NCBI RefSeq assembly: GCF_003206645.1 | Contig: NZ_PZJP01000005.1 | Location: forward strand, 432,904-496,903 | Length of the DNA stretch: 64,000 nucleotides | Reading direction: 5' to 3' | Origin: Salinicola aestuarinus | GTDB taxonomy: Bacteria; Pseudomonadota; Gammaproteobacteria; Pseudomonadales; Halomonadaceae | Shown: positions 17,344 to 27,689 of the stretch, piece after piece | Layout of the letters: every line of letters starts with the position of its first letter | How positions within the stretch are numbered: the stretch's first letter is position 1 | Translations under genes and position numbers: made by a program | The notes under the pieces: model-generated | Database searches by the model: none | What the model was told of the DNA's origin: nothing | The model's input: the letters and a program-made list of their open reading frames with translations, nothing else

Positions 17344-18210
17344 ATGAGCACCAGTCTTCAAGCCATGGGAAATCTTTCCCCCGGCCACGATCTCAACGGT
17401 TACATCCAGGCCGTCAACGGTATTCCCGTGCTGACAGCCGACGAAGAGCACGATCTGGGCGTTCGCCTGCGTGAAGATGACGACCTGGAAGCGGCACGCC
17501 GTCTGATCATGTCGCACCTGCGCTTCGTCGTTCACATCGCGCGCAGCTACTCCGGTTACGGTCTGCCGCAGGCGGATCTGATTCAGGAAGGCAACGTCGG
17601 TCTGATGAAAGCGGTCAAACGCTTCGATCCCTACCAGGGGGTTCGCCTCGTCTCTTTCGCCGTTCACTGGATCAAGGCGGAGATTCACGAATACGTGCTG
17701 CGCAACTGGCGCATCGTGAAGATCGCCACGACCAAGGCGCAGCGCAAGCTGTTCTTCAATCTGCGTAGCGCCAAGAAACGCCTGGCCTGGCTCAACAACG
17801 ACGAAGTCGATGCCATCGCCAAGGATCTCGACGTCAAACCTACCGTGGTCCGTGACATGGAAGGTCGGCTCTCGGCCTACGATGCGGGTTATGACGCGAG
17901 CCCCGGTGACGATGACGAGCAGGCCTACCAGGCGCCGGCGCAGTACCTGGAAGACCATAGCTTCGATCCGGCAGCACAGCTCGAAGCGGACGACTGGGAG
18001 GCGGATTACACGCGGCGTCTGCGCGATGCGCTCGCCATGCTCGACGAGCGCTCGCAGGACATTCTGCAGCGTCGCTGGCTGGCCGAGACGAAGTCGACGC
18101 TTCACGAGCTGGCCGATGTCTACGGGGTTTCCGCCGAGCGCATTCGTCAGCTCGAGAAGAACGCGATGAACAAGATCAAGCAGCAGCTCGGTGACACGGT
18201 TGCCGCGTAA
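17344..18210 (+). CDS. rpoH: RNA polymerase sigma-32 factor
   Basis: 288 residues; directs RNA polymerase to heat-shock promoters. Region 2 has [39 protein letters not shown] and [20 protein letters not shown]; the RpoH box [15 protein letters not shown], specific to sigma-32, follows; region 4 helix-turn-helix is [23 protein letters not shown] 17344 has GGAGA eight bases upstream, better than the in-frame ATG seven codons earlier. A strong terminator follows at 18269. Confidence 0.97.
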   Translation: MSTSLQAMGNLSPGHDLNGYIQAVNGIPVLTADEEHDLGVRLREDDDLEAARRLIMSHLRFVVHIARSYSGYGLPQADLIQEGNVGLMKAVKRFDPYQGVRLVSFAVHWIKAEIHEYVLRNWRIVKIATTKAQRKLFFNLRSAKKRLAWLNNDEVDAIAKDLDVKPTVVRDMEGRLSAYDAGYDASPGDDDEQAYQAPAQYLEDHSFDPAAQLEADDWEADYTRRLRDALAMLDERSQDILQRRWLAETKSTLHELADVYGVSAERIRQLEKNAMNKIKQQLGDTVAA

Positions 18211-18268
18211 CGGTCTGGTAGCGGGCGGCCCTGACTGACTCGAGCCGCCTCTCCCATGGCACATGAAT

Positions 18269-18295
18269 AAAGCCCGGCTTCCTGCCGGGCTTTTT
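18269..18295 (+). terminator. Intrinsic terminator of rpoH
   Basis: AAAGCCCGGC-TTCCT-GCCGGGCTTTTT: a 10-bp stem with a T tract, 59 bases after the rpoH stop. It also sits after the convergent slmA gene and its flanking A run may serve both strands. Confidence 0.9.
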
Positions 18296-18331
18296 CATGA
18301 GTGGTCGACCGTTGGCGCTGTCAGGGCAGGC

Positions 18332-18940
18332 TCAGCAGTTCGCCGGTGCCGTCAGCAGTGCATCGGCGATGAGTGCCCACTGATCCTCCCAGTACGCGGT
18401 CGGCGCGTGGCGAAAGTCACTTCGCACGTACTGACTGATACGCCCCTCGACGAATGCGGCAAGCAGGTTGGCCGCTGCCGACGGTGGGGCGTTAGGCCGA
18501 AGCCCTTCCCGCGCCTCGGCCTCGCGGAGCACCTGCTTGAACTGGGTCTCCAGCCGCTCGAAGAGCTGCGACATGCGCTTTCGCAGCCGCTCCGTCTCGC
18601 CGGTGAGGACGTCGCCGTCCATTAGCCGACAGAGGCCGGGATTCTTCTCGGCAAAGGTGAGGGTCAGCCTGACGATCGTCTCGCAGCGAAGCGCTGCGCT
18701 CGGCGTGTCGTCGAGGATGCGCCGGATGCGTTCGAACAGACTCGTCTCGATGAACTCGATCAAAGCCTCGAACATCCGTGCCTTGCTTGGAAAGTGGCGG
18801 TAGAGCGCAGCCTCGCTCACGCCGACCTGTCGGGCCAGCGCGGCGGTGGTAATGCGTTTGCCGCTGTCTTCTTCCAGCATCATCGCGAGCGCCTGAAGAA
18901 TCTGCTCGCGACGAGAGGGTTGGGGTGTTGCCTGCGTCAT
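18332..18940 (-). CDS. slmA: Nucleoid occlusion factor SlmA (TetR family)
   Basis: 202 residues. It binds specific chromosomal sites and prevents FtsZ-ring assembly over DNA. The N-terminal TetR helix-turn-helix is ITTAALARQVGVSEAALYRHFPSKARMFEALI (residues about 29-60); QYVRSDFRHAPTAYWEDQWALI is the characteristic SlmA C-terminus. It lies downstream of argB as in many gammaproteobacteria. Length matches E. coli SlmA (198). Confidence 0.93.
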   Translation of the reverse strand: MTQATPQPSRREQILQALAMMLEEDSGKRITTAALARQVGVSEAALYRHFPSKARMFEALIEFIETSLFERIRRILDDTPSAALRCETIVRLTLTFAEKNPGLCRLMDGDVLTGETERLRKRMSQLFERLETQFKQVLREAEAREGLRPNAPPSAAANLLAAFVEGRISQYVRSDFRHAPTAYWEDQWALIADALLTAPANC

Positions 18941-18997
18941 GGCGTCGTCTTTTTTATCGGATTGTCTTGTTATGCAGTGGCGGCGATCGGGGTCGGC

Positions 18998-19969
<972 letters not shown>

Positions 19970-21382
19970 TCAAAAGGGGAGGTTGGCACCCGGCAGGACG
20001 GCGTCCAGGGCAGCGCGAAAACGGGCCTGGATACGGGCCAGCGAGGCGGCGTCCTTGCCCTCGAAACGCAGCACCAGCGCCGGCGTGGTATTGGAGGCGC
20101 GACACAACCCCCAGCCGTCGGGATAGTCGACGCGAATGCCGTCGAGCGTCGTGCGCACGCCGTCGGCGCCAAAGTCGCCTGTCTGGGCGAGGCGTTCGAC
20201 GAGCGAGAACTTGGTCTCGTCGCTCACCTCGACGTTGAGCTCGGGCGTGCCCGGGTCCTGCGGGAAGGCGGCGAAATAGCCATCCGCGTCATCCGGCTGG
20301 CGCGAGAGAATCTCGAGCAGTCGAGCGGCGGCGTAGAGACCGTCGTCGAAGCCGTACCAGCGTTCGGCGAAGAAGATATGCCCACTCATCTCGCCACCGA
20401 GCTGAGCACCGGTTTCCTTCATGCGCGCCTTGATCAGTGAGTGCCCGGTGCGCCACATCTCCGGCTCGCCACCGGCCTGCTCGATGACCTGGGCAAGGTT
20501 GCCGGTGCACTTGATGTCGAAGACCACGCGGGCCCCCGGGGCGCGTTCGAGCAGATCGGTCGCAAAGGCCATCAGCAGACGGTCCGGGTAGATGATCTCG
20601 CCGCGAGGCGTGACCACGCCGACGCGATCGCCGTCGCCGTCGAAGGCCAGGCCGATATCGGCGCCGGTCTCCTTCACCTTGCGGATCAGGTCGACGAGGT
20701 TCTCGGGCTTGCCCGGATCCGGGTGGTGGTTGGGGAAGTCACCGTCGATCTCGGCGAAGAGCGGGATCGTCTCGACGCCCAGCGCCTCGATCAGGCGCGG
20801 CCCGAGTTCGCCGGCAACCCCGTTGCCGCAGTCCACGACTGCCTTCAGCGGTCGCGACCGCTGATGGGTCTCGAGACGGACATCCCCCAGAATGCGATCG
20901 AGGTAGGCTGGCGCAATGTCGCGCTGCTCGAGCGCCCCGTCGCCCTCGGTGAGGTCGTTGTTGCGGAGTCGCTCGTAGAGCGCGGTGATCGCCTGGCCCG
21001 AGAGGGCGACGCCGCCGATCACGATCTTGAGCCCGTTGTAGTTCGGCGGGTTATGGCTGCCGGTGACCATCACCCCGCTGGCGCCGTCGGCGAGGGTCGC
21101 GGTGGCAAAGTAGAGCACTGGGGTCGGCACGCGACCGATGTCGATCACATCGCGACCGGCGGCGCGCAGACCGCGGATCAGGGCAGCGCTGAGCGAGGGC
21201 CCGGAATGGCGGCCGTCTCGGGCGACGATGACACGCTGTTCGCCACGGGCGGCGACTTCGCTGCCGATGGCGCGGCCGATCGCCTCGACCGCGGACGCCG
21301 TCAGCGTGTCATCGACGATGCCGCGAATATCGTAGGCGCGAAAGATCGAGGCAGCGGGCAGCGGGGTCGGCAGATCGGTCAT
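19970..21382 (-). CDS. algC: Phosphomannomutase/phosphoglucomutase
   Basis: 470-residue alpha-D-phosphohexomutase that interconverts the 1- and 6-phosphates of mannose or glucose, feeding sugar nucleotides for LPS and exopolysaccharide. The phosphoserine loop is TGSHNPPNYNGLK (near residue 107), the metal loop FDGDGDRVGVV, the sugar-specificity loop GGEMSGHIFF (GEMSGH), and the phosphate-binding loop RASNTTPALVLRF at the end. ATG 21382 has GGAG upstream. Close in length to P. aeruginosa AlgC (463). Confidence 0.95.
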   Translation of the reverse strand: MTDLPTPLPAASIFRAYDIRGIVDDTLTASAVEAIGRAIGSEVAARGEQRVIVARDGRHSGPSLSAALIRGLRAAGRDVIDIGRVPTPVLYFATATLADGASGVMVTGSHNPPNYNGLKIVIGGVALSGQAITALYERLRNNDLTEGDGALEQRDIAPAYLDRILGDVRLETHQRSRPLKAVVDCGNGVAGELGPRLIEALGVETIPLFAEIDGDFPNHHPDPGKPENLVDLIRKVKETGADIGLAFDGDGDRVGVVTPRGEIIYPDRLLMAFATDLLERAPGARVVFDIKCTGNLAQVIEQAGGEPEMWRTGHSLIKARMKETGAQLGGEMSGHIFFAERWYGFDDGLYAAARLLEILSRQPDDADGYFAAFPQDPGTPELNVEVSDETKFSLVERLAQTGDFGADGVRTTLDGIRVDYPDGWGLCRASNTTPALVLRFEGKDAASLARIQARFRAALDAVLPGANLPF

Positions 21383-21448
21383 CGAGCGCTCCTCATGAAC
21401 GTGGGATGGGCATTGAGCGGGCGGCCGCTGGGGTAAGAGAGTCTCGCG

Positions 21449-21985
21449 TCATGTCCACGGCTCCGGCGCGAGCGTGACGGACTCGCGGCCATCGGTAATC
21501 AGCCACTCGCCCTCCATCAGGGTCGCCCCCAGGCGCATGTGGCGCTCCACCAGATTGGCCAGTGACTGTAGCGAGGGTTCCGGCAGATACCACACCTCGA
21601 CCCGGGAGAGGGCGCGGATGTCATCGCCGAGTTTCTTCCACCACTGCTCGGCGCTGCGAGCCGTATAGGCGTAGACGATGACGCGATCCGCCCGCGACAG
21701 TCCCTGCTTGATGCGCTTGAGCGACGGCTCGCCGAGCTCGATCCAGCACTCGATGCGGCCGTCCGGTGCCTTGCGCCAGAGATCCGGCTCGTCATCGCTG
21801 CTAAGCCCTCGCGTCATGGTCAGGGCCTCGTCGGCGTTGGCCATGAAGGCCAGCAGCCGAGCGGTCAGCCGCAGGTCGGTTTCCGACGGGTGGCAGGCGA
21901 TGGTCAGCGCGTGCTCGGCGTAGTAGTGGCGCTCGAGATCGCTGATGTCGAGCTTTGCCTTGTAGATGGTTGCGCCGAGCGCCAC
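21449..21985 (-). CDS. yaeQ: YaeQ family protein
   Basis: 178 residues, matching YaeQ length. Starts ALGATIYKAKLDISDLERHYYAEHALTIACHPSETD in pieces conserved in YaeQ; DEPDLWRKAPDGRIECWIELGEPS is the core. Structures of the family resemble PD-(D/E)XK nucleases; the biological role is unknown. The start is GTG at 21985 with GGAG upstream. It sits between dut and algC, an accessory position in this block. Confidence 0.92.
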   Translation of the reverse strand: MALGATIYKAKLDISDLERHYYAEHALTIACHPSETDLRLTARLLAFMANADEALTMTRGLSSDDEPDLWRKAPDGRIECWIELGEPSLKRIKQGLSRADRVIVYAYTARSAEQWWKKLGDDIRALSRVEVWYLPEPSLQSLANLVERHMRLGATLMEGEWLITDGRESVTLAPEPWT

Positions 21986-22061
21986 GTGACTCTCCTGAGT
22001 TATCGGCGGGCCGGAAGCGGCCCGTCCGCGATGCCGGCGCGTCAGCGCCGGTCGGGTTCGA

Positions 22062-22556
22062 TCATTGCCGCCCGGAGTGGCCGAAACCGCCGTCGGCGCG
22101 AGCGCTTTCGTCGAACGTCTCGACGATCTCCAGCGCCGCCTGGACGACCGGCACCAGCACGTACTGCGCCAGGCGTTCGCCGGGTTCGAGAGTGAACGCC
22201 TCGCTGCCGCGGTTCCAGACCGAGATCATCAGCTCGCCCTGATAGTCCGAGTCGATCAGTCCGACCAGGTTGCCGAGCACGATGCCGTGCTTGTGGCCGA
22301 GCCCCGAGCGCGGCAGCACCATGCCGGCGAGGCCTGGGTCGGCGATATGGATCGCAAGACCGGTGCGCACCAGCTCGGTCTCGCCGGGCTCGAGGGTGAG
22401 TGGCGCGTCGAGCAGGGCACGCAGATCCATGCCCGCACTGCCCACAGTGGCATAGTGCGGCAGCGGGTAGTCATGGACGCGGGGGTCGAGAATCTTGACC
22501 GACAGGCGGCGAGAGGGCGTGGTCGGAGAGGGCGTGGTCGAGAGAGGCGATGACAT
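22062..22556 (-). CDS. dut: Deoxyuridine 5'-triphosphate nucleotidohydrolase (dUTPase)
   Basis: 164 residues. Trimeric enzyme that hydrolyses dUTP to dUMP. Motif 1 is GSAGMDLRA, motif 2 [11 protein letters not shown], motif 3 [11 protein letters not shown] with the catalytic Asp/Tyr, motif 4 [12 protein letters not shown], motif 5 [13 protein letters not shown] 22556 has AGGA upstream. Residues 5-15 ([11 protein letters not shown]) are an extra N-terminal stretch coded by an exact 15-bp duplication. It lies downstream of coaBC as usual. Confidence 0.95.
   Translation of the reverse strand: MSSPLSTTPSPTTPSRRLSVKILDPRVHDYPLPHYATVGSAGMDLRALLDAPLTLEPGETELVRTGLAIHIADPGLAGMVLPRSGLGHKHGIVLGNLVGLIDSDYQGELMISVWNRGSEAFTLEPGERLAQYVLVPVVQAALEIVETFDESARADGGFGHSGRQ
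22511..22540. repeat. Exact 15-bp tandem duplication in the dut N-terminus
   Basis: GAGAGGGCGTGGTCG occurs twice without interruption. It adds five in-frame residues (TTPSP/TTPS) to the variable N-terminus of dUTPase. Confidence 0.8.
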
Positions 22557-22645
22557 GAACGTGATCCTGAAAACTGATGACGCCGCGGAGTGACGCGGCG
22601 AGTCCAAAAGCCCCCTAGCTTACCACTGACCGCAAGCCGAGGCGT

Positions 22646-23923
22646 TCAGGCGAGCCGGGCGGCGATGCGATCGACAAGGATCTCGGCGAGCGCCTGCTTG
22701 CTTTGCAGTGACAGTGACTCTCGCTGGGTCGCTGCCTCGCCGGGCCAGAACAGGGTGACGGCGTTGTCGTCACTGCCGAAGCCGGCGCCGGCCAGGGTGA
22801 CGTCGTTGGCGACGATCATGTCGAGGCGTTTGCGGGCGAGCTTGTCGGCGGCGTGCGCCTCGAGCGACTGCGTCTCGGCAGCAAAGCCAACCGTAAAGGG
22901 CCGATCCGCCCGGGCGGCGACCGTGGCGACGATGTCCGGATTGCGCGTCAGTCTGAGCGTCAGGTCGGCGTCGTCATTCCCTTTCTTGAGCTTCTGCGGG
23001 CTGACCTCGGCGGAGCGGTAGTCCGCCACCGCCGCGCAGCCGATGAAGCAGTCGCAGGGTAGCGCCGACTCGACGGCGTCGAGCATCTCCTCGGCCGACA
23101 CGACGTCGATGCGCTCCACCGCGGCAGGCGTTTCCAGCGAGACGGGGCCGCTGACCAGCGTGACCCGGGCACCGCGCGCCGCGCAGGCCGCGGCAAGGGC
23201 ATACCCCATCTTTCCCGAGCTGTGGTTGGAGAGATAGCGCACCGGATCGAGCGCCTCTCGGGTGGGGCCGGCGGTGATCACCACCCGTTTGCCGGCCAGG
23301 TCGCGGTTATCGATGCTTTCTCGTGCAACCGATGAGCGGCCCCTGTCCACGTGGGACAGCGGCTTAGAGAGAGACGCGAGCGTCGCTGCAAGGCGCGCGT
23401 GAATGTCCTCCGGCTCGAGCATACGGCCGGGGCCGACATCGCCGCAGGCTTGATCGCCGGCGTCCGGGCCCAGCAGTGTCCAGCCGAAGGACTCGAGACG
23501 TTCGGCATTGGCAAGGGTCGCTGGGTGGCGCCACATCGCCTGATTCATCGCCGGCGCCATGATGCAGCGCGCCTCGGTGGCGAGACAGAGCGTGGTGAGC
23601 AGGTCGTCGGCGTGGCCGTGGGCGAGACGCGCCATCAGATCGGCGGTGGCCGGCGCGATCAGGACGACATCGGCCCACTTGGCCAGCTCGATGTGGCCCA
23701 TGCCGGCTTCCGCCTCCGGGTCGAGCAGGGAAGTGCGCACCGGCTCGCCGGTCAGCGCCTGCAGAGTCAGCGGCGTGATGAAGGCCTGGGCCCCCTCGGT
23801 CAGGACCACGCGCACCTCGCAACCCGTCTTTTTCAGCAGGCGTGCGAGGTGAGCACTCTTGTAGGCGGCGATGCCCGCGCTGATACCGAGCAGCACGCGC
23901 TTTCCGAACAGTGAGGTCGACAT
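22646..23923 (-). CDS. coaBC: Bifunctional phosphopantothenoylcysteine decarboxylase/phosphopantothenate--cysteine ligase
   Basis: 425 residues; carries out steps two and three of coenzyme A synthesis. The FMN-dependent CoaC domain (1-190) has LLGISAGIAAYKS and PAMNQAMWRHPA with the substrate-binding Asn/Met; the CoaB domain begins near residue 205 with VVITAGPTREALDPVRYLSNHSSGKMGYALA split over conserved blocks. Ends with KQALAEILVDRIA. ATG 23923 is preceded by AGGA. Normally divergent from radC; here 4.2 kb separates them. Confidence 0.95.
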   Translation of the reverse strand: MSTSLFGKRVLLGISAGIAAYKSAHLARLLKKTGCEVRVVLTEGAQAFITPLTLQALTGEPVRTSLLDPEAEAGMGHIELAKWADVVLIAPATADLMARLAHGHADDLLTTLCLATEARCIMAPAMNQAMWRHPATLANAERLESFGWTLLGPDAGDQACGDVGPGRMLEPEDIHARLAATLASLSKPLSHVDRGRSSVARESIDNRDLAGKRVVITAGPTREALDPVRYLSNHSSGKMGYALAAACAARGARVTLVSGPVSLETPAAVERIDVVSAEEMLDAVESALPCDCFIGCAAVADYRSAEVSPQKLKKGNDDADLTLRLTRNPDIVATVAARADRPFTVGFAAETQSLEAHAADKLARKRLDMIVANDVTLAGAGFGSDDNAVTLFWPGEAATQRESLSLQSKQALAEILVDRIAARLA

Positions 23924-23998
23924 GATCGCGGGTCCTGAAAAACGGGCCCTAACCTTATCACCCGCACATGCGGTTGCGTAGCGCGTGCCGGGTCGCGA

Positions 23999-24925
23999 TC
24001 AGTCGCTGTCGAGCTTGCCGTCCTTCATCAGCGTCTGGACCTCGGACATGAACTGGTTGTTGGCGCCGAGCTTGCGAATCAGCTGCGCCGGGCGGCTGCC
24101 GCGAAGACCGGCCAGCGTCATCTGCTGGTCGCGAACGTAGACGTAAGTACCACTGACGGCGAAGGCCGTCGCATGGGCGACGTGCGTTTTCAGCCCGTTC
24201 TCGAGCCGCTTGAACGCCTCGGACTCGAAGAAGGCGCGACGCTCGAGTGGCGATTCGAACGCCAGCTCCAGCACGGCGACCAGCTCGCGCTCGGTGGGCA
24301 CAAGGTGATTGACGTCCGGTGCCGGCGGGGCCGGATTGTCGTTGTCGTACCGCTCTGGCGTGTGCACCCGCACTTTCAGCAGCGCTGACTCCTGCGCCAG
24401 CGCCGATGCCAGCTCGTCGCGAATATAGGTTGCGAAGGTGGCGACGTCGCCATGCGCGGCACCCAGGTGCACGTGCATGCGGTCCAGGCCATCGTCGCCG
24501 TTCGGCGTGGCATCGGCGACGCGATCGACCAGTGTGGTCGAACCGTTCGGCAGCGAGTAGGCGATCGTCTCGTCGAACATGTTCTGTTCGTCGGCGAACA
24601 GCAGGTGACAGGCGTCCATGAAGGTCTGCTGGTCCTGCTCGGAGGCGAAGCCGATCTCCACGCCGCCATCCAGCACGTAGCCCGGGAAAGGGGGGATGCC
24701 CTCGACGGCGGGCCAGAGGTGGTCGTCCTGCTCTCGGTCGAGGTGTGTCTGGACGTACCAGGCCAGCCCCGGCAGGCGAGCGCAGAGCGGGCCGTGAACG
24801 TCGCGCCAATAGGTCGCGAACAGCTCGTGCGGCACGCGTTGGCGTCGCAGCACGGTGGTGTAGGTGTTGATGGCGATGTTCGCGTCACGCTCGGAAAAAT
24901 CGCGCTGATCGGATGCTGTCGTCAT
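23999..24925 (-). CDS. EthD-domain (dimeric alpha/beta barrel) protein
   Basis: 308 residues. The N-terminal part has HELFATYWRDVHGPLCARLPG, the EthD signature (YWxxVHGPL). A second ferredoxin-like half may start near residue 200 (ELVAVLELAFESPLERRAFFES), giving a two-domain protein. EthD proteins occur in catabolic or polyketide-related gene sets; no reaction can be assigned. No signal peptide. ATG 24925 has GGAG upstream. It lies alone in orientation with the MFS pump, 102 bases away, in the accessory insert between coaBC and radC. Confidence 0.7.
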   Translation of the reverse strand: MTTASDQRDFSERDANIAINTYTTVLRRQRVPHELFATYWRDVHGPLCARLPGLAWYVQTHLDREQDDHLWPAVEGIPPFPGYVLDGGVEIGFASEQDQQTFMDACHLLFADEQNMFDETIAYSLPNGSTTLVDRVADATPNGDDGLDRMHVHLGAAHGDVATFATYIRDELASALAQESALLKVRVHTPERYDNDNPAPPAPDVNHLVPTERELVAVLELAFESPLERRAFFESEAFKRLENGLKTHVAHATAFAVSGTYVYVRDQQMTLAGLRGSRPAQLIRKLGANNQFMSEVQTLMKDGKLDSD

Positions 24926-25027
24926 GCCGTCGACTCCGTCATTGATGAAATATCGTGCACGAGAAGGCGCGGTGTGTATCGAGACCGGCGACGCCGGTCT
25001 CGATACCCGGTCACCACCGGGTCTTGC

Positions 25028-26215
25028 TTAACGAGACAGGTGGCGAACGAACGGGATGGCCGCGGCCGCGAGCAGGGCGATCGCCGCGGCGACAATGCCA
25101 AGAGAGACCATGCCGAAACGGTCGATCACCGCTCCTCCAATGATAGCCCCCAGACCGATGCCGGCATTGGCCATGGAGACATTCAGCGTGCCGGCCAGCG
25201 CCTGGGCGTGAGTGGCGGCCTGCATGACGCGAACCTGGCAGATCGGATAGAGCGCGGTATTGGCGATGCCCCAGAAGACGATGGCGATGGCCAGCAGCAG
25301 CGGATGGTCGGTCACCGACACGGTCGCCGCCATGGCGATCGCCAGCGCCACCACGCCGACCAGGGTCGCTCGGAGCGGGGCACGCTCGACGAACTGCCCG
25401 CCCAGCCAGTTGCCGAACAGACCGGTGACACCGAAGCCCATCAGCCACCAGCCCACCTGCTCGGATGGGATGTCCGCCAGACGTTCCAGCAGATCGGCGA
25501 GGTACGTGTAGGCCGTGAACATGGCGGTGAAGACGACGACGGATAGGGCCAGATTGGCGAGGAAGAACGGGCTCTTGAGAATGCTGGCTTGTTCCTTCAG
25601 GCGCAGTCGCGAAGGACGTTCCAGCGTCGGCATGACGATCTGCAGCAAAATGGCCATCACCAGCGACAGCGCCGCCAGGGCGACGAAGGTGCCACGCCAG
25701 CCGATGACGCCGGTGGCCAGCGTCCCCATCGGAATGCCCAGTACCATCGCGCCGGCGATGCCGAGATAGACATTGGAGACCGCCTTGCCGGCACGATCGG
25801 GGCCGGCGATGCTGGCCGCGGTCTCGCTGGCGGTGCCCCAGAACACGGGGAGTGCCAGGGCTGGCAGGATGCGTGCGATTGCCAGTACCCATACGTTGGT
25901 GGAGACAGCGGCCAGGGTGTTGGCTGCGGCGAACAGCACCAGGATGGCCACGAACAGCCGTTTACGATCAATGTGCGACACCAGGCTGGTGAGCAGCGGC
26001 CCGAAGAGCATGACCGTGAAGGCGAATAGCGTGACGAGTTGGCCCGCCGTCGAGATCGACACGTCGAGATCGCGGGCCAGCGATGGCAGCAGTCCGACAA
26101 TCACGAATTCCGTGGTCACAATGACGAACGCCGAGATCGCGAGCAGCAGGATCGACAGATCGCGGCCTGCGGACGCGTCTGCCCGCTCGGCGGTGGGGGA
26201 GGAGGTCGAGGACAC
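25028..26215 (-). CDS. MFS transporter, AraJ/YdhP-like (sugar or drug efflux) family
   Basis: 395 residues with 12 predicted helices: LSILLLAISAFVIVTTEFVIVGLLPSL in two pieces is the DHA1 helix-1 region with the TEF.. motif of AraJ/SotB exporters; SHIDRKRLFVAILVLF is the loop 2-3 motif. The longer frame starting at 26302 is rejected: GTG 26215 has GGAG six bases upstream and gives the usual length. It is divergent from a LysR regulator, which probably controls it. Substrate unknown. Confidence 0.85.
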   Translation of the reverse strand: MSSTSSPTAERADASAGRDLSILLLAISAFVIVTTEFVIVGLLPSLARDLDVSISTAGQLVTLFAFTVMLFGPLLTSLVSHIDRKRLFVAILVLFAAANTLAAVSTNVWVLAIARILPALALPVFWGTASETAASIAGPDRAGKAVSNVYLGIAGAMVLGIPMGTLATGVIGWRGTFVALAALSLVMAILLQIVMPTLERPSRLRLKEQASILKSPFFLANLALSVVVFTAMFTAYTYLADLLERLADIPSEQVGWWLMGFGVTGLFGNWLGGQFVERAPLRATLVGVVALAIAMAATVSVTDHPLLLAIAIVFWGIANTALYPICQVRVMQAATHAQALAGTLNVSMANAGIGLGAIIGGAVIDRFGMVSLGIVAAAIALLAAAAIPFVRHLSR

Positions 26216-26340
26216 GAAAGGCTCCAGTGAAAAGCTAGCAGTGAGTTGAATGGCGCTTAGCCTAACGCTGGAACTAAAATCTGTACTGCGGAGTTTTTTC
26301 ACTGGATAGTGGAATTTCAGTCAATAATCGGAGGCGGGTC
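26216..26340. promoter_or_regulatory. Divergent control region between MFS and LysR genes
   Basis: 125 AT-richer bases between oppositely oriented genes. CACT-GGAT-AGTG (26300-26311), flanked by TT and GAA, forms a partial palindrome of the LysR-box type and is the best candidate operator. The promoter elements could not be fixed by eye. Confidence 0.4.
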
Positions 26341-27249
26341 ATGGTGCCGTCGGAACGCCTGAAAGGGATCGAGACGTTCGTCGCCGCTGCCGACCTGGGT
26401 AGCTTCACGGCAGCGGCGTCGCGTCTGAATCTGACCACTTCGGCGATCAGCAAGAGCGTGGGGCGGCTGGAAGCCCGGCTGGAGACGCGGTTGTTCGCGA
26501 GGACGACCCGTCGGTTGGTGTTAACCGACGCCGGCGCAGGGTTCTATGCCACCTGCACTCGGGTGCTGGCGGAACTCGCCGATGCGGAGTCGATTCTCGC
26601 CGCGGACGGCTCCGAGCCGGTGGGTCGCCTGACGATCAACCTTCCTGCGGCGTTCGGCCGGATGCAGGTGATGCCGACACTGCTCGAATTCTGCGATCAC
26701 CACCCGGGCATCGAGCCGCAGGTCGTCTTCTCGGATCGCTTCGTCGACCTGGTGGAAGAGGGCGTGGATATCGCCGTGCGTATCGGCACCTTCAGGCAGC
26801 CGTCGGAAGCGCTGGGGTTTCGTCATCTCGGAACGGAGTCGCTGATACTCTGCGCCGCCCCGAGCTACGTCGAGCGGCACCGGGGCATCGAGAGCATCGA
26901 CGATCTACCATCTAGGGACGCTATTCTCTACGGCAGAGCGGATGGTGCGACCACGCCATGGCGGTTGAACACCGGTGATGGCGGGGTCGAACACCGCGTG
27001 ATGCGAGGACGCATGGTGCTCGGCAGTGCCGAGGCGCAGGTGAGCACGGTCAAGGCCGGGTTCGGTGTGGCGCAGCTCGCGACCTGGCTGATCGAGCGCG
27101 AGCTGGAAAGCGGTGAGCTGGTCGAGATCCTGCCCGCGTACCGTTCGCCCGGCCTCGACCTGCATCTGCTGTGGCAGCGCGGTCGACAGTTGAACCCCAA
27201 GATCAACGCCGGCATTCGCTGGCTGGGCGAGCGGCTGCGAATCGACTGA
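26341..27249 (+). CDS. LysR family transcriptional regulator
   Basis: 302 residues. N-terminal winged helix-turn-helix: FVAAADLGSFTAAASRLNLTTSAISKSVGRLE (about residues 13-44), then the linker helix and a periplasmic-binding-like effector domain with SDRFVDLVEEGVDIAVRIG, typical of the YafC/DsdC-like LysR subgroup. ATG 26341 has GGAGG upstream. Divergent from the MFS exporter, it most likely autoregulates and activates that gene. Effector unknown. Confidence 0.92.
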   Translation: MVPSERLKGIETFVAAADLGSFTAAASRLNLTTSAISKSVGRLEARLETRLFARTTRRLVLTDAGAGFYATCTRVLAELADAESILAADGSEPVGRLTINLPAAFGRMQVMPTLLEFCDHHPGIEPQVVFSDRFVDLVEEGVDIAVRIGTFRQPSEALGFRHLGTESLILCAAPSYVERHRGIESIDDLPSRDAILYGRADGATTPWRLNTGDGGVEHRVMRGRMVLGSAEAQVSTVKAGFGVAQLATWLIERELESGELVEILPAYRSPGLDLHLLWQRGRQLNPKINAGIRWLGERLRID

Positions 27250-27287
27250 TCGAGGTTGGCGGCGGGCGCCGCCCCGGCCTCTCGCCG

Positions 27288-27689
27288 TCAGTCGGCGTCG
27301 CTGAGTTCGCCTTCACCGACGACCTCGTCACCGTCGAGCCACTCGATGCTCGCCTCGCCGTCCCGGCGCACGCCGTAGCAGGTCGGCTCGCCGTCGCCAT
27401 AGTCGAAGCACATGCGGTCATCGACGACGGTGGCCTGGCCGGTATAGCCGTCACCCTCGATGGTGCCGTCTTCGCGGTAGACCTCGTCGTAGCGCTGGCC
27501 GCTGGCCATCGCCCCTTGAACCCGATTTCCCCACACCTCCTGACGGATGTCGGCGCCGCTGAGGCGTTCGCCCTCCGCTGCTGCGGCGGTCGTGGCGGTG
27601 GCACCGGTCAGAGCGGCGAGGCTCGCCGCCAGGCAGAAGCCCAGCAGGGCGCGGTTATTGAGGGTTTTCGGTAATGTCGCGGTCGGCAT
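27288..27689 (-). CDS. Small exported protein of unknown function
   Basis: 133 residues with a Sec signal peptide (N-terminal Lys/Arg, hydrophobic LLGFCLAASLAALTGATATT, Ala-rich cleavage region about residue 37). The mature part, ERLSGADIRQEVWGNRVQG then DEVYREDGTIEG and MCFDYGDGEPTCYGV, has two cysteines and the pattern seen in small periplasmic proteins related to DUF995. ATG 27689 has GGGAG upstream; the much longer open frame is antisense to the radC leader. Convergent with the LysR gene. Confidence 0.75.
   Translation of the reverse strand: MPTATLPKTLNNRALLGFCLAASLAALTGATATTAAAAEGERLSGADIRQEVWGNRVQGAMASGQRYDEVYREDGTIEGDGYTGQATVVDDRMCFDYGDGEPTCYGVRRDGEASIEWLDGDEVVGEGELSDAD

Noticed and set aside
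27258..27273. GGCGGC/GCCGCC hairpin between the LysR gene and the exported-protein gene
   Set aside because: Short GC stem without T tract in GC-rich DNA; likely chance.
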